From Ancylobacter novellus DSM 506 (lineage in GTDB: Bacteria > Pseudomonadota > Alphaproteobacteria > Rhizobiales > Xanthobacteraceae): a DNA stretch of 64,000 nt. The stretch covers positions 4,278,001 to 4,342,000 of the forward strand of contig NC_014217.1 in the NCBI RefSeq assembly GCF_000092925.1, read 5' to 3'. Made by a program: the position numbers and the translations under genes. The notes below the pieces were generated by a model. That model was not told where the DNA came from. It ran no database searches and worked only from the letters and a program-made list of their open reading frames with translations. Shown here in pieces: positions 28,341 through 37,016 of this stretch. Every line of letters starts with the position of its first letter. Within the stretch, counting starts at the first letter, position 1.

Positions 28341-29294
28341 ATGATGCACCCTTCCGACATCGCGGATTCCGGCGAGGTCATCGCCATCGACTGGGGCACG
28401 TCCTCGCTCAGGGCGGCGCTGATGGCGCCGGACGGCGCGGTGCGCGAGCGCATCGCCTCGCCCGACGGCATCATGTTCGCCAATGGCCGCCGCTTCGAGG
28501 ACATCTTCCGCGCGCTGTTCGGCGAGTGGATCGCGCGCCATCCCGGCGCCACCATCCTCGCCTCCGGCATGATCGGCAGCCGACAGGGCTGGGTCGAGGC
28601 GCCCTATGCCGCTTGTCCTGCCGGCTTCGAGGATCTGGCGCGCGGCCTCGTCTTCGCCGAGGTCGAGGGGCTGGCGAAGGTCGGCTTCGTGCCGGGCCTC
28701 AGCATCGAGCATGACGACGGCGTGCCCGACGTCATGCGCGGCGAGGAGACCCAGGTCTTCGGCGCGCTCGCCTCGCTCGGGGTGAGCGAGGGCGTCTTCG
28801 TGCTGCCGGGCACCCATTCCAAATGGGTGCGGGTGGAAGGCGGGCGCATCATCGGCTTCCGCACCTTCATGACCGGCGAGATGTTCGACCTGCTGCGCCG
28901 GCACTCCATCCTCGGCCGGCTGATGCCGGAAGGCGCGCCGAAAGGCGGCGAGCCGGGAGAGGCGTTCGACCTCGGCTGCGAGCTCTCGGGCAGCGGAACC
29001 CTGCTGCACCACCTCTTCTCCGTGCGCAGCCGCGGCCTGCTCGGCAAGACGGCACCGGAGCAACTGGCCGACTACATGTCCGGCCTCATCATCGGCGAGG
29101 AGGTCCGCGAAGCCAGGACCTTCTTCACAGAAGCGCCGTCGCCGGTCTATCTGGTCGGGCGCGGCGACCTCGCCAGCCTCTACCGGCGGGCGCTGGCGCA
29201 TTACGACCTGCAATCGGCCGCGCTCGACGACGGCGTGACCTTTGCGGGCCTGTTCGCGCTGGCGCGCACGCATCGTGCACAGATGAAGGTGTGA
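28341..29294 (+). CDS. dgoK: 2-dehydro-3-deoxygalactonokinase
   Basis: A 317-residue sugar-acid kinase of the DgoK family. The N-terminal phosphate-binding strand is VIAIDWGTSSLRAAL, followed by ASGMIGSRQGWVEAPY and LPGTHSKWV, all characteristic of DgoK. It phosphorylates 2-dehydro-3-deoxy-D-galactonate at O6 with ATP, the second step of the De Ley-Doudoroff pathway. It lies 8 bp after the GntR gene and 2 bp before dgoA, so the three form an operon. Confidence 0.93.
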   Translation: MMHPSDIADSGEVIAIDWGTSSLRAALMAPDGAVRERIASPDGIMFANGRRFEDIFRALFGEWIARHPGATILASGMIGSRQGWVEAPYAACPAGFEDLARGLVFAEVEGLAKVGFVPGLSIEHDDGVPDVMRGEETQVFGALASLGVSEGVFVLPGTHSKWVRVEGGRIIGFRTFMTGEMFDLLRRHSILGRLMPEGAPKGGEPGEAFDLGCELSGSGTLLHHLFSVRSRGLLGKTAPEQLADYMSGLIIGEEVREARTFFTEAPSPVYLVGRGDLASLYRRALAHYDLQSAALDDGVTFAGLFALARTHRAQMKV

Positions 29295-29296
29295 GA

Positions 29297-29923
29297 ATGG
29301 ATTTCCGGGCGCAGCTCGCCGCCTTCCCGCTGATCGCCATATTGCGCGGGGTGAAGCCCGACGAGATCGTCGGCGTCGGCGACGCGCTGGTCGAGGCGGG
29401 CTTCCGCATCATCGAGGTGCCGCTGAACTCGCCCGAGCCGCTCAAGAGCATCGGCACGCTGGCGAGCCGGCATCCCGGCGTGCTGGTCGGCGCCGGCACC
29501 GTGCTCGACCCGGCGGATGTGGACCGCATCCGCGACGTCGGCGGCGCACTCATCGTCATGCCGCATGCCGACATCGAGGTGATCGGCCGGGCGAAGCAGC
29601 TGGGCCTCGCCTGCACGCCCGGCGCGGCGACGCCGACGGAAGCCTTCGCCGCGCTCAAGGCCGGTGCCGACGCGGTGAAGCTATTCCCCGCCGAGATGTT
29701 GCCGCCGGCCATCGTGAAGGCATGGCGCGCGGTGTTCCCGGCCGAGGTGCCGCTGATGCCGGTCGGCGGGGTGAAGCCGGAGACCATGCCGGCCTATTGG
29801 CAGGCCGGTGCCCGCGGCTTCGGCCTCGGCTCGGCGCTCTACCAGCCCGGCATGAGCGGAGCCGAGGTGAGCATCACCTCCGCCGCGTTCGCCCGGGCGG
29901 TGAAGGAACTGCCCGGGCGCTGA
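29297..29923 (+). CDS. dgoA: 2-dehydro-3-deoxy-6-phosphogalactonate aldolase
   Basis: A 208-residue KDPG/KDPGal-type class I aldolase. The Schiff-base Lys is in AVKLFPAEM, the catalytic Glu in I-I-E-V-P-L-N-S-P-E-P, and the phosphate site in G-G-V-K-P. The PLNSPEP motif separates KDPGal aldolases from KDPG aldolases (T-R-T). It cleaves the DgoK product to pyruvate and glyceraldehyde 3-phosphate. GTGAGA precedes the ATG, which is 2 bp after the dgoK stop, so translation is coupled. The matching dehydratase would be the enolase-superfamily enzyme at 30844, beyond an intervening convergent SDR. Confidence 0.93.
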   Translation: MDFRAQLAAFPLIAILRGVKPDEIVGVGDALVEAGFRIIEVPLNSPEPLKSIGTLASRHPGVLVGAGTVLDPADVDRIRDVGGALIVMPHADIEVIGRAKQLGLACTPGAATPTEAFAALKAGADAVKLFPAEMLPPAIVKAWRAVFPAEVPLMPVGGVKPETMPAYWQAGARGFGLGSALYQPGMSGAEVSITSAAFARAVKELPGR

Positions 29924-29941
29924 GTGTGGAGAAAGGCTGGG

Positions 29942-30664
29942 CTACATCGCCCAGCCGCCGTCGATGATGTGCGTCTGGCCGGTGGTGAAGGCCGCGCCGG
30001 CGAGATAGACGGCGAGGTCGGCGATCTCCGAGGGCTGGCCGATGCGGCCGATGGGCTGGCGGGCGATGAACTCGGTCCGCGCCTTGTCGTAGTCGCCGAG
30101 CGCGCGCAGCCGGTTCTGCAGCGAGGGGCTCTCCACCGTGCCGGGGCAGATGGCGTTGCAGCGGATTCCCTTGGCGACGTAGTCCGCCGCCACCGACTTG
30201 GTGAGGCCGATGACCGCCGCCTTGGTGGTGGCATAGGCGAAGCGGTTGGGCACGCCCTTGAGGCTGCTGGCGACCGAGGCGATGTTGATGATCGAGCCGT
30301 CGGCCCGCTCCAGCATGCCCGGCAGCACCGCGCGGATGGTGCGGTACATCGACTTCACGTTGAGCTGGAAGGCGAAATCCAGATCGTCCGAGGTGCAGTC
30401 GAGCACGGTGCCGGCATGCACGAAGCCGGCGCAATTGACGAGGATGTCGATGCGGCCGATCTCGCTCGTCAGCGCCGCGACCGCCTCATCGCTGAGCACG
30501 TCGAGCTTGCGGGTCTTCAGTCCGTCGAGCCCGGCCAGCGCCGCCTCGTTGACGTCCGTCGCCCAAACTTCGGCGCCCGCGCGCCCGAGCCCCTCGGCGA
30601 TGGCTCGGCCGATGCCGTTGCCGGCCGCCGTCACCAGCGCCACGCGTCCCTGCAAACCCGCCAC
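29942..30664 (-). CDS. SDR, 2-keto-3-deoxy-L-fuconate dehydrogenase-like
   Basis: A 240-residue classical SDR starting with GTG (GGGAGAG upstream). TAAGNGIG replaces the common TGxxxGIG motif and the catalytic YATTK is near residue 146. The segments VESPSLQNRLRALGDYDKAR and RQPIGRIGQP closely resemble 2-keto-3-deoxy-L-fuconate dehydrogenases and the DHRS6/BDH2 group. It would oxidise a 2-oxo-3-deoxy sugar acid at C4. It points towards dgoA and away from the dehydratase at 30844, with the palindrome at 30776-30799 in the divergent gap, so both may answer to the DgoR-like repressor. Confidence 0.85.
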   Translation of the reverse strand: MAGLQGRVALVTAAGNGIGRAIAEGLGRAGAEVWATDVNEAALAGLDGLKTRKLDVLSDEAVAALTSEIGRIDILVNCAGFVHAGTVLDCTSDDLDFAFQLNVKSMYRTIRAVLPGMLERADGSIINIASVASSLKGVPNRFAYATTKAAVIGLTKSVAADYVAKGIRCNAICPGTVESPSLQNRLRALGDYDKARTEFIARQPIGRIGQPSEIADLAVYLAGAAFTTGQTHIIDGGWAM

Positions 30665-30775
30665 TCGTTCTCTCCCAGGATGTCGTTTTTGACGTCCCGC
30701 CGCGCAGGCGGGACGGGATGGTTTATCGCGTTGGGCGACTAGCTGCCAGCGCGATGCATTCCCTATGTCGATCGA

Positions 30776-30799
30776 TTTTTCATATTATAATATGAAAAA
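30776..30799. promoter_or_regulatory. Perfect 24-bp palindromic operator, site C
   Basis: A 24-bp perfect palindrome of A+T-rich sequence with core TCATATTATAATATGA at 30780-30795. It lies in the 179-bp gap between the divergent SDR and the enolase-superfamily gene, 45 bp upstream of the latter. Related imperfect sites precede 22228 and overlap the start of the GntR gene at 27598. It is the best candidate operator for that GntR protein. Confidence 0.75.
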
Positions 30800-30843
30800 C
30801 TGGACGCTAGCGTGCAGAGCGCGTCGAGCGGAGGACAAGCGCC

Positions 30844-31977
30844 GTGAAGATAAGCCATATCCGAACCCATGTGCTCGAAGCCTCGCTCGCCGAGCCCTTC
30901 TCCTATTCGCGCGCCTGGTATTCGACCCGCACCTCGATGCTGGTCGAGATCGAGACCGACGAGGGCATCACCGGCTGGGGCGAGTGCTACGGTCCGGCGC
31001 GGATCAACGCCGCCATCGTCGAGGCCATGGCGCCGCTGCTGATCGGCCAGGACCCGCTGCGCACCGAATGGATCTGGCAGGACCTCTATGCCCGCTACCG
31101 CGACCACGGCCAGAAGGGCGTGATCATCCAGAGCATCAGCGGCATCGACATCGCCCTGTGGGACATCAAGGGCAAGTTCTTCGACCAGCCGATCCACCGG
31201 CTGATGGGCGGGCCGCTGCGCAGCGAGGTGAAGGCCTATGCCACCGGCCTCTACGGCCGTCGGCGCGAGGACCATGTCGACTATCTCGTCGAGGAAGCCC
31301 TCGACTATGTCGGGCAGGGCTTCCACGCGGTGAAGCTCAAGGTCGGCTACGGCGTCGAGCGCGACGCCCGCGCGGTGCGGGCCGTGCGCGAGGCTATCGG
31401 CCCGGATATCGGGCTGATGATCGACGCCAACCACGCCTATGACGCGGTCGCCGCCATCCGCCTCGGGCGGAAGATCGAGGAGTTCGACATAGGCTGGTTC
31501 GAGGAGCCGGTGCCGCCGGAGGACATCGCCGGCCATCTCAGGGTGCGCGAGGCGCTGGCCATGCCGATCGCCAGCGGCGAATGCGAGTTCACCCGTTACG
31601 GCGTGCGCGAGCTGCTCGCCCGCAACGCCATCGACATATTGCAGCCGGACACCTGCTCGGCCGGCGGCATCTCCGAAGTCAAGAAGATCGCCGACATGGC
31701 GATGGTCCACGGCATGCGCTGCCTGCCGCATGTGTGGGGCTCGGGCGTCGCTATGGCGGCCTCGTTGCAACTGCTTGCGGTGGTGCCGGCCTTCACCCCG
31801 CCCTCGCTCGCGCCGCTGGAGCCGATCCTCGAATTCGACCGCACCGAGCACCCGATCCGCCAGGCCATCCTGACGACCCCCATCGAGCACGAGGGCGGCG
31901 TGGTGCAGGTGCCGACCGGGCCGGGTCTGGGCGTCGAGATCGACCGCGCCGCGCTGGAGCGCTTCCGGGCGGCGTGA
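30844..31977 (+). CDS. Mandelate racemase-subgroup sugar acid dehydratase
   Basis: A 377-residue enolase-superfamily enzyme with the full mandelate-racemase catalytic set: Lys164-x-Lys166 (V-K-L-K-V-G), metal ligands Asp194 (MIDANHAY), Glu220 (WFEEPV) and Glu246 (ASGECE), and a His at about 296 (LPHVWGSG). The numbering agrees almost exactly with mandelate racemase. Two-base catalysis with Lys and His supports a dehydratase or epimerase of an aldonate. Beside dgoK/dgoA, dehydration of D-galactonate or a related acid to the 2-oxo-3-deoxy acid is the likely role. GGAGGAC lies upstream of the GTG start. Confidence 0.88.
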   Translation: MKISHIRTHVLEASLAEPFSYSRAWYSTRTSMLVEIETDEGITGWGECYGPARINAAIVEAMAPLLIGQDPLRTEWIWQDLYARYRDHGQKGVIIQSISGIDIALWDIKGKFFDQPIHRLMGGPLRSEVKAYATGLYGRRREDHVDYLVEEALDYVGQGFHAVKLKVGYGVERDARAVRAVREAIGPDIGLMIDANHAYDAVAAIRLGRKIEEFDIGWFEEPVPPEDIAGHLRVREALAMPIASGECEFTRYGVRELLARNAIDILQPDTCSAGGISEVKKIADMAMVHGMRCLPHVWGSGVAMAASLQLLAVVPAFTPPSLAPLEPILEFDRTEHPIRQAILTTPIEHEGGVVQVPTGPGLGVEIDRAALERFRAA

Positions 31978-31992
31978 GGAGACGCAGCCCCT

Positions 31993-33249
31993 TCAGAACG
32001 TCGCGGCGACCAGCAGCAGCAGCTGATGGGCCTGCTGCGAGCGGACCGGCAGGCCGTCCTCCGTCAGGCGGAAATTCTCCGCCTGATAGAGGTTGTAGTC
32101 GTACTGCAGCGTGATCGCGAGCGGTGGCGCCGGGGTCCAGGTGAGGTTGGCGCCGACATTGACGTTGGCGATGCCGCTGGCGCCATAGGCCGCCTGCGCC
32201 ACCGGATCGGCGATGTCGAAGGTGGCGTAGCCGCCGAACACCGCCGAATTCCAATCGTCGTTCCAGTTGTGCAGGTACTGGCCGACGACGCTCCAACCGC
32301 GCGTCTTCGAAAGGCTGCCGTCGACGCGCTGGAAGGCGTCGGGCGGGGAGAGGTCGCCGCTGGCGTCGATGATGCCGAGATAGGACACCGCTCCCTCGGC
32401 ATAGGCGGCCTGGAGATAGAGCGTGTCGCCCGCCGCGATGGCCGGCAGGTTGAACATCACGCCGGCCTGCATTGCATAGCCCCAGTCGCTCGTCGCATTG
32501 GCGATGGTGTCGCCGTTGGGGCTGGCCGAGATCTGGTGCAGCGCGCCGGACAGCAGGAACTGCCCCCAGTCGCCGGACTGGCCGAAGGTGGCGACGATCT
32601 CCGGCAGCCGCGTGTCGGTGGAGAGCGCATCGGGATCGACGAGGTTCGGCGCGGAGGGCAGCACGCCCTCGTCGCGGGCAGTCGAATCCTCCAGCGACAC
32701 TTGCGCGGCGAAGCCGTTCGGCAGATGCCAGGTGTAGCCGAGCACGGCGAGCTGGGTCTGGTCGCCGATGGTCGCCGGATCGGTGCCGAGCACGTCCTGG
32801 TTGGCGTAGAAGTCGAAGAAGGACTGGGTGAAGCCGAAGGTGAAGCCGGCGAACTCGATATGCATGTCCCAGGGCTGGAACTGCGCCTGCTCCGAGGTTT
32901 CCGACCACGGGTCGGCGGTGCGGTGGATCATGCGCAACTCTATATAGGAGCGCAGCGTGCCGTAATCCGTGGCGGTGCGGGCGTCGACCTCCAGCCCCAG
33001 GGTGGAGACCCAGTAGAGCGTGGCGTTCTGCGGCGGGTAGTCGGTATAGGTGTTGTAATAGGTCTCGGCCCAGAGATAGGAGCCGATTCTGAGGCAGGTG
33101 TCGGTGCCGACGACATAGACGAAGCCGGGGCCCTGCGCCTTGCAGGCCTTCTCATAGGCGGCGGTGCGGGCTGGCGGCTCGGCGGCGAGGGCGGGGACGG
33201 ATGCCAGCACGCCCCCCATCGCAAGCAGCCCGATCAGTTGAACCCTCAT
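31993..33249 (-). CDS. Alphaproteobacterial porin
   Basis: A 418-residue outer-membrane porin. A Sec signal peptide runs to about residue 22 (ASVPALAAEP). The mature start contains paired cysteines in KACKAQGPGFVYVVGTDTCLRIG, the mark of the Hyphomicrobiales porin_2 family. Alternating amphipathic strands fill the rest and the chain ends in LLLVAATF with a terminal Phe, the signal for outer-membrane insertion. It probably forms a trimeric general or sugar-acid channel. It is convergent with the dehydratase gene (15-bp gap), suggesting entry of anionic sugars across the outer membrane, by context only. Confidence 0.88.
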   Translation of the reverse strand: MRVQLIGLLAMGGVLASVPALAAEPPARTAAYEKACKAQGPGFVYVVGTDTCLRIGSYLWAETYYNTYTDYPPQNATLYWVSTLGLEVDARTATDYGTLRSYIELRMIHRTADPWSETSEQAQFQPWDMHIEFAGFTFGFTQSFFDFYANQDVLGTDPATIGDQTQLAVLGYTWHLPNGFAAQVSLEDSTARDEGVLPSAPNLVDPDALSTDTRLPEIVATFGQSGDWGQFLLSGALHQISASPNGDTIANATSDWGYAMQAGVMFNLPAIAAGDTLYLQAAYAEGAVSYLGIIDASGDLSPPDAFQRVDGSLSKTRGWSVVGQYLHNWNDDWNSAVFGGYATFDIADPVAQAAYGASGIANVNVGANLTWTPAPPLAITLQYDYNLYQAENFRLTEDGLPVRSQQAHQLLLLVAATF

Positions 33250-33367
33250 GCACCCCCCGTGATCGCCGCCATGGGAGGTGCCGATCGCCGGTGCGGATAT
33301 TACCGCCGGCTCCATGCAAACGGAATGTCCAAGGGACTACGCGGCTGGGGATGCGCGGCGACAGCGC

Positions 33368-34057
33368 CTACAACGCGACGTGATCCCGGTCCGCCAGCGC
33401 GGCGCGCATGTGCAGCACGCCGAGTTCGGGAGAGGTGAACACCGGCACTTTCGTCGCCCCGAGCCCGTCCAGCGCGCGGGCCATGGAGGCCTGCGCCAGC
33501 ACGACGGCGTCGACCTTGCCGGCGACCGCCTCGAAGCCTTCGCGCACCAGCGCGTCATGGTCGGCGCGGTCGCCTTGCGCCAGCTTCTCGAAGGCGCCGG
33601 CGCAGAGATGGCTGGTGAGGGTGAGCGGGCGCCCGGCTTCGGCCGCATGGCGCTCGATCAGCGCCGCCGTCGGCTCCAGCGTGGTGGAGAGCGTCGCCAG
33701 CACGCCGATGCGGCGGCCCTGCTCCAGCGCCCTTATCGCCATGCCGTCATCGACGCGGAACAGCGGCACCGGGCAGAGCGGGCCGGTCGCGTCCACCGCC
33801 GGCCCGAGCGAGGAACAGGTGACCATGATGGCCTGCGCGCCCGCATCGACCGCCGACCACACATGCCCGGCGAGGCGGCGCATGGTGAGGCGCGACAGCG
33901 AACCCTCGCGGATGGTGTTCCGCAGCAGGCTCTCGTCGACCATGTTGAACGGCCGCCAGCCCGGCAGGTGCCTGGCCGCAAGCTCCTCGAACACCGGGAT
34001 CAACCCCGGCACGGTGTGGATGAGCGCCAGCGAGCGGGGAGTGGAAGCAGCGGTCAT
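33368..34057 (-). CDS. Asp/Glu racemase-fold protein
   Basis: A 229-residue aspartate/glutamate/hydantoin racemase-fold protein. The first cysteine is in I-M-V-T-C-S-S-L-G near residue 82; the usual second cysteine position near L-A-Q-A-S-M-A has Ala/Ser, so the two-base racemase mechanism appears broken, as in arylmalonate decarboxylase or maleate isomerase relatives. Its ATG overlaps the otnC stop by 4 bp, and it is the last gene of the eight-gene tetronate operon. A role as isomerase or epimerase of a C4 sugar acid is possible but unproven. Confidence 0.8.
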   Translation of the reverse strand: MTAASTPRSLALIHTVPGLIPVFEELAARHLPGWRPFNMVDESLLRNTIREGSLSRLTMRRLAGHVWSAVDAGAQAIMVTCSSLGPAVDATGPLCPVPLFRVDDGMAIRALEQGRRIGVLATLSTTLEPTAALIERHAAEAGRPLTLTSHLCAGAFEKLAQGDRADHDALVREGFEAVAGKVDAVVLAQASMARALDGLGATKVPVFTSPELGVLHMRAALADRDHVAL

Positions 34058-34686
34058 TTCGGGAAGGCGGTGTTGAGCTCGTCGATCTGGGCCTGGGTCA
34101 GCAGGCGCGGGTTCTGGCCGCGCAGCAGGACGAGGAGCTTCGCCGTCTCCTCCAGCTCCTCGGCGGCATAGACGGCGGTCGTCAGGTCCTTGGCGGTGAC
34201 CACCGGGCCGTGATTGGCCAGCAGCACGGCGGCGTGCTTGCCCTGCAATTCGCGGATCATCTCGCCCATGGCCGGCTCGCCCGGCCGCACATAGGGCAGC
34301 AGGCGCACCTGCCCGACGCGCATCACCACGTAAGGGGTCAGCGGGGCGATGCAGTCGTTCGCGTCGAGGTCCGGCAGGCAGGAGAGCGCGGTGGCATAGG
34401 TCGAGTGCAGATGCACCACCGCGCCGGTGCCCGGCCGCGTCTCGTAGAATGCCTGATGCAGGAACACCTCCTTGGACGGCTTGTCGCCGGAGATGTGCCT
34501 GCCCGAGCGGTCGAGCTTGGAGATGCGGTCGGCTTCCAGGAAGCCGAGGCAGGAATTGGTCGGCGTCATCAGGATCCCGTCATCGACGGCGACGCTGATA
34601 TTGCCGGCCGAGCCGACCGAATAGCCGCGCTCGAACAGCGAGCGCGACAGGCGCACCAGAAGCTCACGCGTCGCCTGCTCGTCCAT
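34054..34686 (-). CDS. otnC: 3-oxo-tetronate 4-phosphate decarboxylase (class II aldolase fold)
   Basis: A 210-residue class II aldolase/adducin-fold protein. Metal-binding histidines are in V-V-H-L-H-S-T-Y-A-T, with a third in LLANHGPVV, and a Glu in S-K-E-V-F-L-H. Substrate motifs SAGNISV and TPTNSCLG agree with OtnC proteins. It converts 3-oxo-tetronate 4-phosphate to dihydroxyacetone phosphate and CO2. GGGAG lies 8 bases before the ATG at 34686. It follows otnK directly, the standard kinase-decarboxylase order, and is coupled to the racemase-fold gene. Confidence 0.9.
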   Translation of the reverse strand: MDEQATRELLVRLSRSLFERGYSVGSAGNISVAVDDGILMTPTNSCLGFLEADRISKLDRSGRHISGDKPSKEVFLHQAFYETRPGTGAVVHLHSTYATALSCLPDLDANDCIAPLTPYVVMRVGQVRLLPYVRPGEPAMGEMIRELQGKHAAVLLANHGPVVTAKDLTTAVYAAEELEETAKLLVLLRGQNPRLLTQAQIDELNTAFPK

Positions 34687-34697
34687 CGTCCGCTCCC

Positions 34698-35975
34698 TCA
34701 CGCCGCTTTCGCCGAGATGGCGCCGAGCGCCTTCTCGAAGAAGTCGACGGCGCCGAAATTGCCGGACTTCAGCGCCATGCCCAGCCCGGTGCCGTCCTCG
34801 GTGACCAGCACCGGCACGCCGGGATCGATCTCCGGGCCGATGCGGAAGGAGGTGACGCCGAGCGCCGAGACCACGGCGCCCGAGGTCTCGCCGCCGCCGA
34901 CCACGATGCGGCGCACGCCGGCATCGAACAGCGTCTTGGCCGCCTTGGCGAACAGGGCGTCGAGCTTGTGGGCCACCGCCTCGCGGCCGTAGCGTTCCTG
35001 TAGCGCCGCGACCTGCTCCGGCTTCGAGGAGGAATAGACCAGCGGCGCCTTGCCGGCATTGGCCTTGATGAAGGCGACGAGGTCGTCCGAGGTCAGCGTG
35101 CCGGCCATCACCTGCTCGACATCGATGGCGAGCACGGGATGATCAGCCGAATGCCGCTCGATCTGGCCGAGCGTGGCGCGCGAGCAGCTCCCCACGAGAA
35201 CCGCCTCCGGCCCCTCGATGGCGTCGATCGCCGGCGCGCCGCCCTTGGCGAGGCCGGCCTTGATGAAGTTGCGCGGCAGGCCGAGCGCGATGCCCGATCC
35301 CCCGGTGAGGAACCGGGCGTCCTTGCAGGCTTCCGCGATGGTCAAGAGGTCGTCATTGCTGATGGCGTCGACGATGACGAGGCGCTCGCCGCGCCCGCCC
35401 GCCGCCGCCAGTGCTTCGCGCACGGCATCCGGGCCGCGGCGCACGATGCTCCAGTCGACGAGGCCGACGGCTTCCGTGGTCTGAAGCCGCAGCCAGCGGC
35501 GCAGGTCCGGGTCGGTCATCGGGTTGAGCGGGTGGTGCTCCATGCCCGATTCGTTCAGCAGCCGGTCGCCGACGAAGAGGTGGCCCTTGTAGATGGTGCG
35601 CCCGGCATCGGGGAACACCGAGCAGGCGATCACGCCCTTGACGCCGAGCCGCTTGGCGAGTGCCTCGCCGACCTGGCCGATATTGCCGTCGGGAGTGGAA
35701 TCGAAGGTCGAGCAGTACTTGAAGATGATCTGCCGGCAGCCCTGCGCCAGCAGCCAGTCCAGCGCCGCCTGCGACTGCTCGACCGCCTCCTCGGCGGGGA
35801 TGGAGCGGCTCTTCAGCGCGATGACGCAAGCCTCGACGTCGGCGGCGGCGTCGGTGGTCGGCACGCCGAGATATTGCACCGTGCGCAGCCCGCCTTCCGG
35901 CGCGACGCCCTTGGCGATCGTGTTGGCGATGTCGCTCGCCCCCGTGAAGTCGTCGGCGATCACTCCGAGCAGCAT
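34698..35975 (-). CDS. otnK: 3-oxo-tetronate kinase (DUF1537 family)
   Basis: A 425-residue DUF1537 kinase. The N-terminal substrate domain opens with LGVIADDFTGASDIAN and the C-terminal nucleotide domain carries V-V-G-G-G-E-T-S-G-A-V near residue 360 and TEDGTGLGMAL at the end. OtnK phosphorylates 3-oxo-tetronate at O4, in the L-threonate and D-erythronate routes. FKYCSTFDSTPDGNIG is the family's conserved active-site segment. It is preceded by a dehydrogenase (29-bp gap) and followed by otnC (11-bp gap). Confidence 0.92.
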   Translation of the reverse strand: MLLGVIADDFTGASDIANTIAKGVAPEGGLRTVQYLGVPTTDAAADVEACVIALKSRSIPAEEAVEQSQAALDWLLAQGCRQIIFKYCSTFDSTPDGNIGQVGEALAKRLGVKGVIACSVFPDAGRTIYKGHLFVGDRLLNESGMEHHPLNPMTDPDLRRWLRLQTTEAVGLVDWSIVRRGPDAVREALAAAGGRGERLVIVDAISNDDLLTIAEACKDARFLTGGSGIALGLPRNFIKAGLAKGGAPAIDAIEGPEAVLVGSCSRATLGQIERHSADHPVLAIDVEQVMAGTLTSDDLVAFIKANAGKAPLVYSSSKPEQVAALQERYGREAVAHKLDALFAKAAKTLFDAGVRRIVVGGGETSGAVVSALGVTSFRIGPEIDPGVPVLVTEDGTGLGMALKSGNFGAVDFFEKALGAISAKAA

Positions 35976-36004
35976 GTCTTCCACCCTCTCCCTGTCGCCT
36001 GTGG

Positions 36005-36949
36005 TCAGGCGTTTTCCTTCAGCACCTTGCGCTTGGCGGTCACCAGCGCGGCGAGGCAGCGGTCGCGCCAGGCCTTGCGGGCGTCGAGCCCATCGGCGGG
36101 CGTCTTGGCGCGGCGCTGCTTCTCGACGGTGGCGACCAGTGCCTCGCTCCACGGGCGCGGATCGGCCTGTTCCTTGGCGAGGTCGTAATACATCGGGCCG
36201 AGCTTGGCGCAATAGTCGGCGACGCCGCCCTGCGCGTTCAGGTCGATGGTCTCGAACGGGCCCATGAAGAACCAGCGCAGGCCGAGCCCTTCCGACATCG
36301 CCGCGTCGACGTCGGTCGCCGAGACCACGCCGTCCTCGACGAGGCGGAAGGCTTCCGCCAGCACCGCGCTCTGCAGCCGGTTGACGACGAAGCCGGCGAT
36401 CTCGCGGTTGAGGCGGATCGGCACCTGGCCGACCGCACGCATCAGCGCATCCGTGCGCTCGACGACGGCGGGCGCGGTCCACGGCGCCGGGATGATCTCG
36501 ACCAGCGGGATGAGGTGCGGCGGGTTGATCGGATGGGCGACGACGCAGCGCTCGCGGCCTTCGATCTCGCCGGTGAAGGAGGAGGCGGGGAAGCCGGAGG
36601 TGGAGGAGGCGATGATCGCGTCCGGTTTCACCAGGTTCGCCAGCTCCTTGTAGAGCGCCTGCTTGATCGGCAGCCGCTCCGGCGCGCTCTCCTGGATGTA
36701 GTCGGCGCCGCTCACCGCCTCCGCGAGGCTGGAGGCCGGCTTCAGGCGGGACAGGATGGTCTCGGGCGTCTCGCCGTTGAGCAGGCCCTGCGCGGCCAGC
36801 GCCGGTGCGGCGCCGCGCACGAAGTCCAGCGCCGCTTGAAGAGAGGCCGGCGAGGGATCGTAGAGCGTCACCTCATAGCCCGCGCGCGCGAAGACGAGAC
36901 CCCAGGAGCCGCCGACGAGGCCGCAGCCGACAAGAGCGATTTTGGTCAT
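36005..36949 (-). CDS. 3-hydroxyacid dehydrogenase, lambda-crystallin/L-gulonate 3-dehydrogenase-like
   Basis: A 314-residue two-domain dehydrogenase. The NAD site is GCGLVGGSWGLVFARAG near residue 7. The catalytic His lies in AHPINPPHLIPLVEI, which is the lambda-crystallin (L-gulonate 3-dehydrogenase) version of the 3-hydroxyacyl-CoA dehydrogenase active site. The helical C-terminal domain carries GLGLRWFFMGPFETIDLN. It oxidises the C3 hydroxyl of a free hydroxyacid rather than a CoA ester. Directly upstream of otnK, this suggests direct formation of 3-oxo-tetronate from a tetronate. No LtnD-type dehydrogenase is present in the window. Confidence 0.88.
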   Translation of the reverse strand: MTKIALVGCGLVGGSWGLVFARAGYEVTLYDPSPASLQAALDFVRGAAPALAAQGLLNGETPETILSRLKPASSLAEAVSGADYIQESAPERLPIKQALYKELANLVKPDAIIASSTSGFPASSFTGEIEGRERCVVAHPINPPHLIPLVEIIPAPWTAPAVVERTDALMRAVGQVPIRLNREIAGFVVNRLQSAVLAEAFRLVEDGVVSATDVDAAMSEGLGLRWFFMGPFETIDLNAQGGVADYCAKLGPMYYDLAKEQADPRPWSEALVATVEKQRRAKTPADGLDARKAWRDRCLAALVTAKRKVLKENA

Positions 36950-37016
36950 TCCATTCCGTCCAAAGCAGGGTCGTAGAGAGTGGCCGGCGCGCCGCGAGGC
37001 CGCCGGCCGGGAGGGC

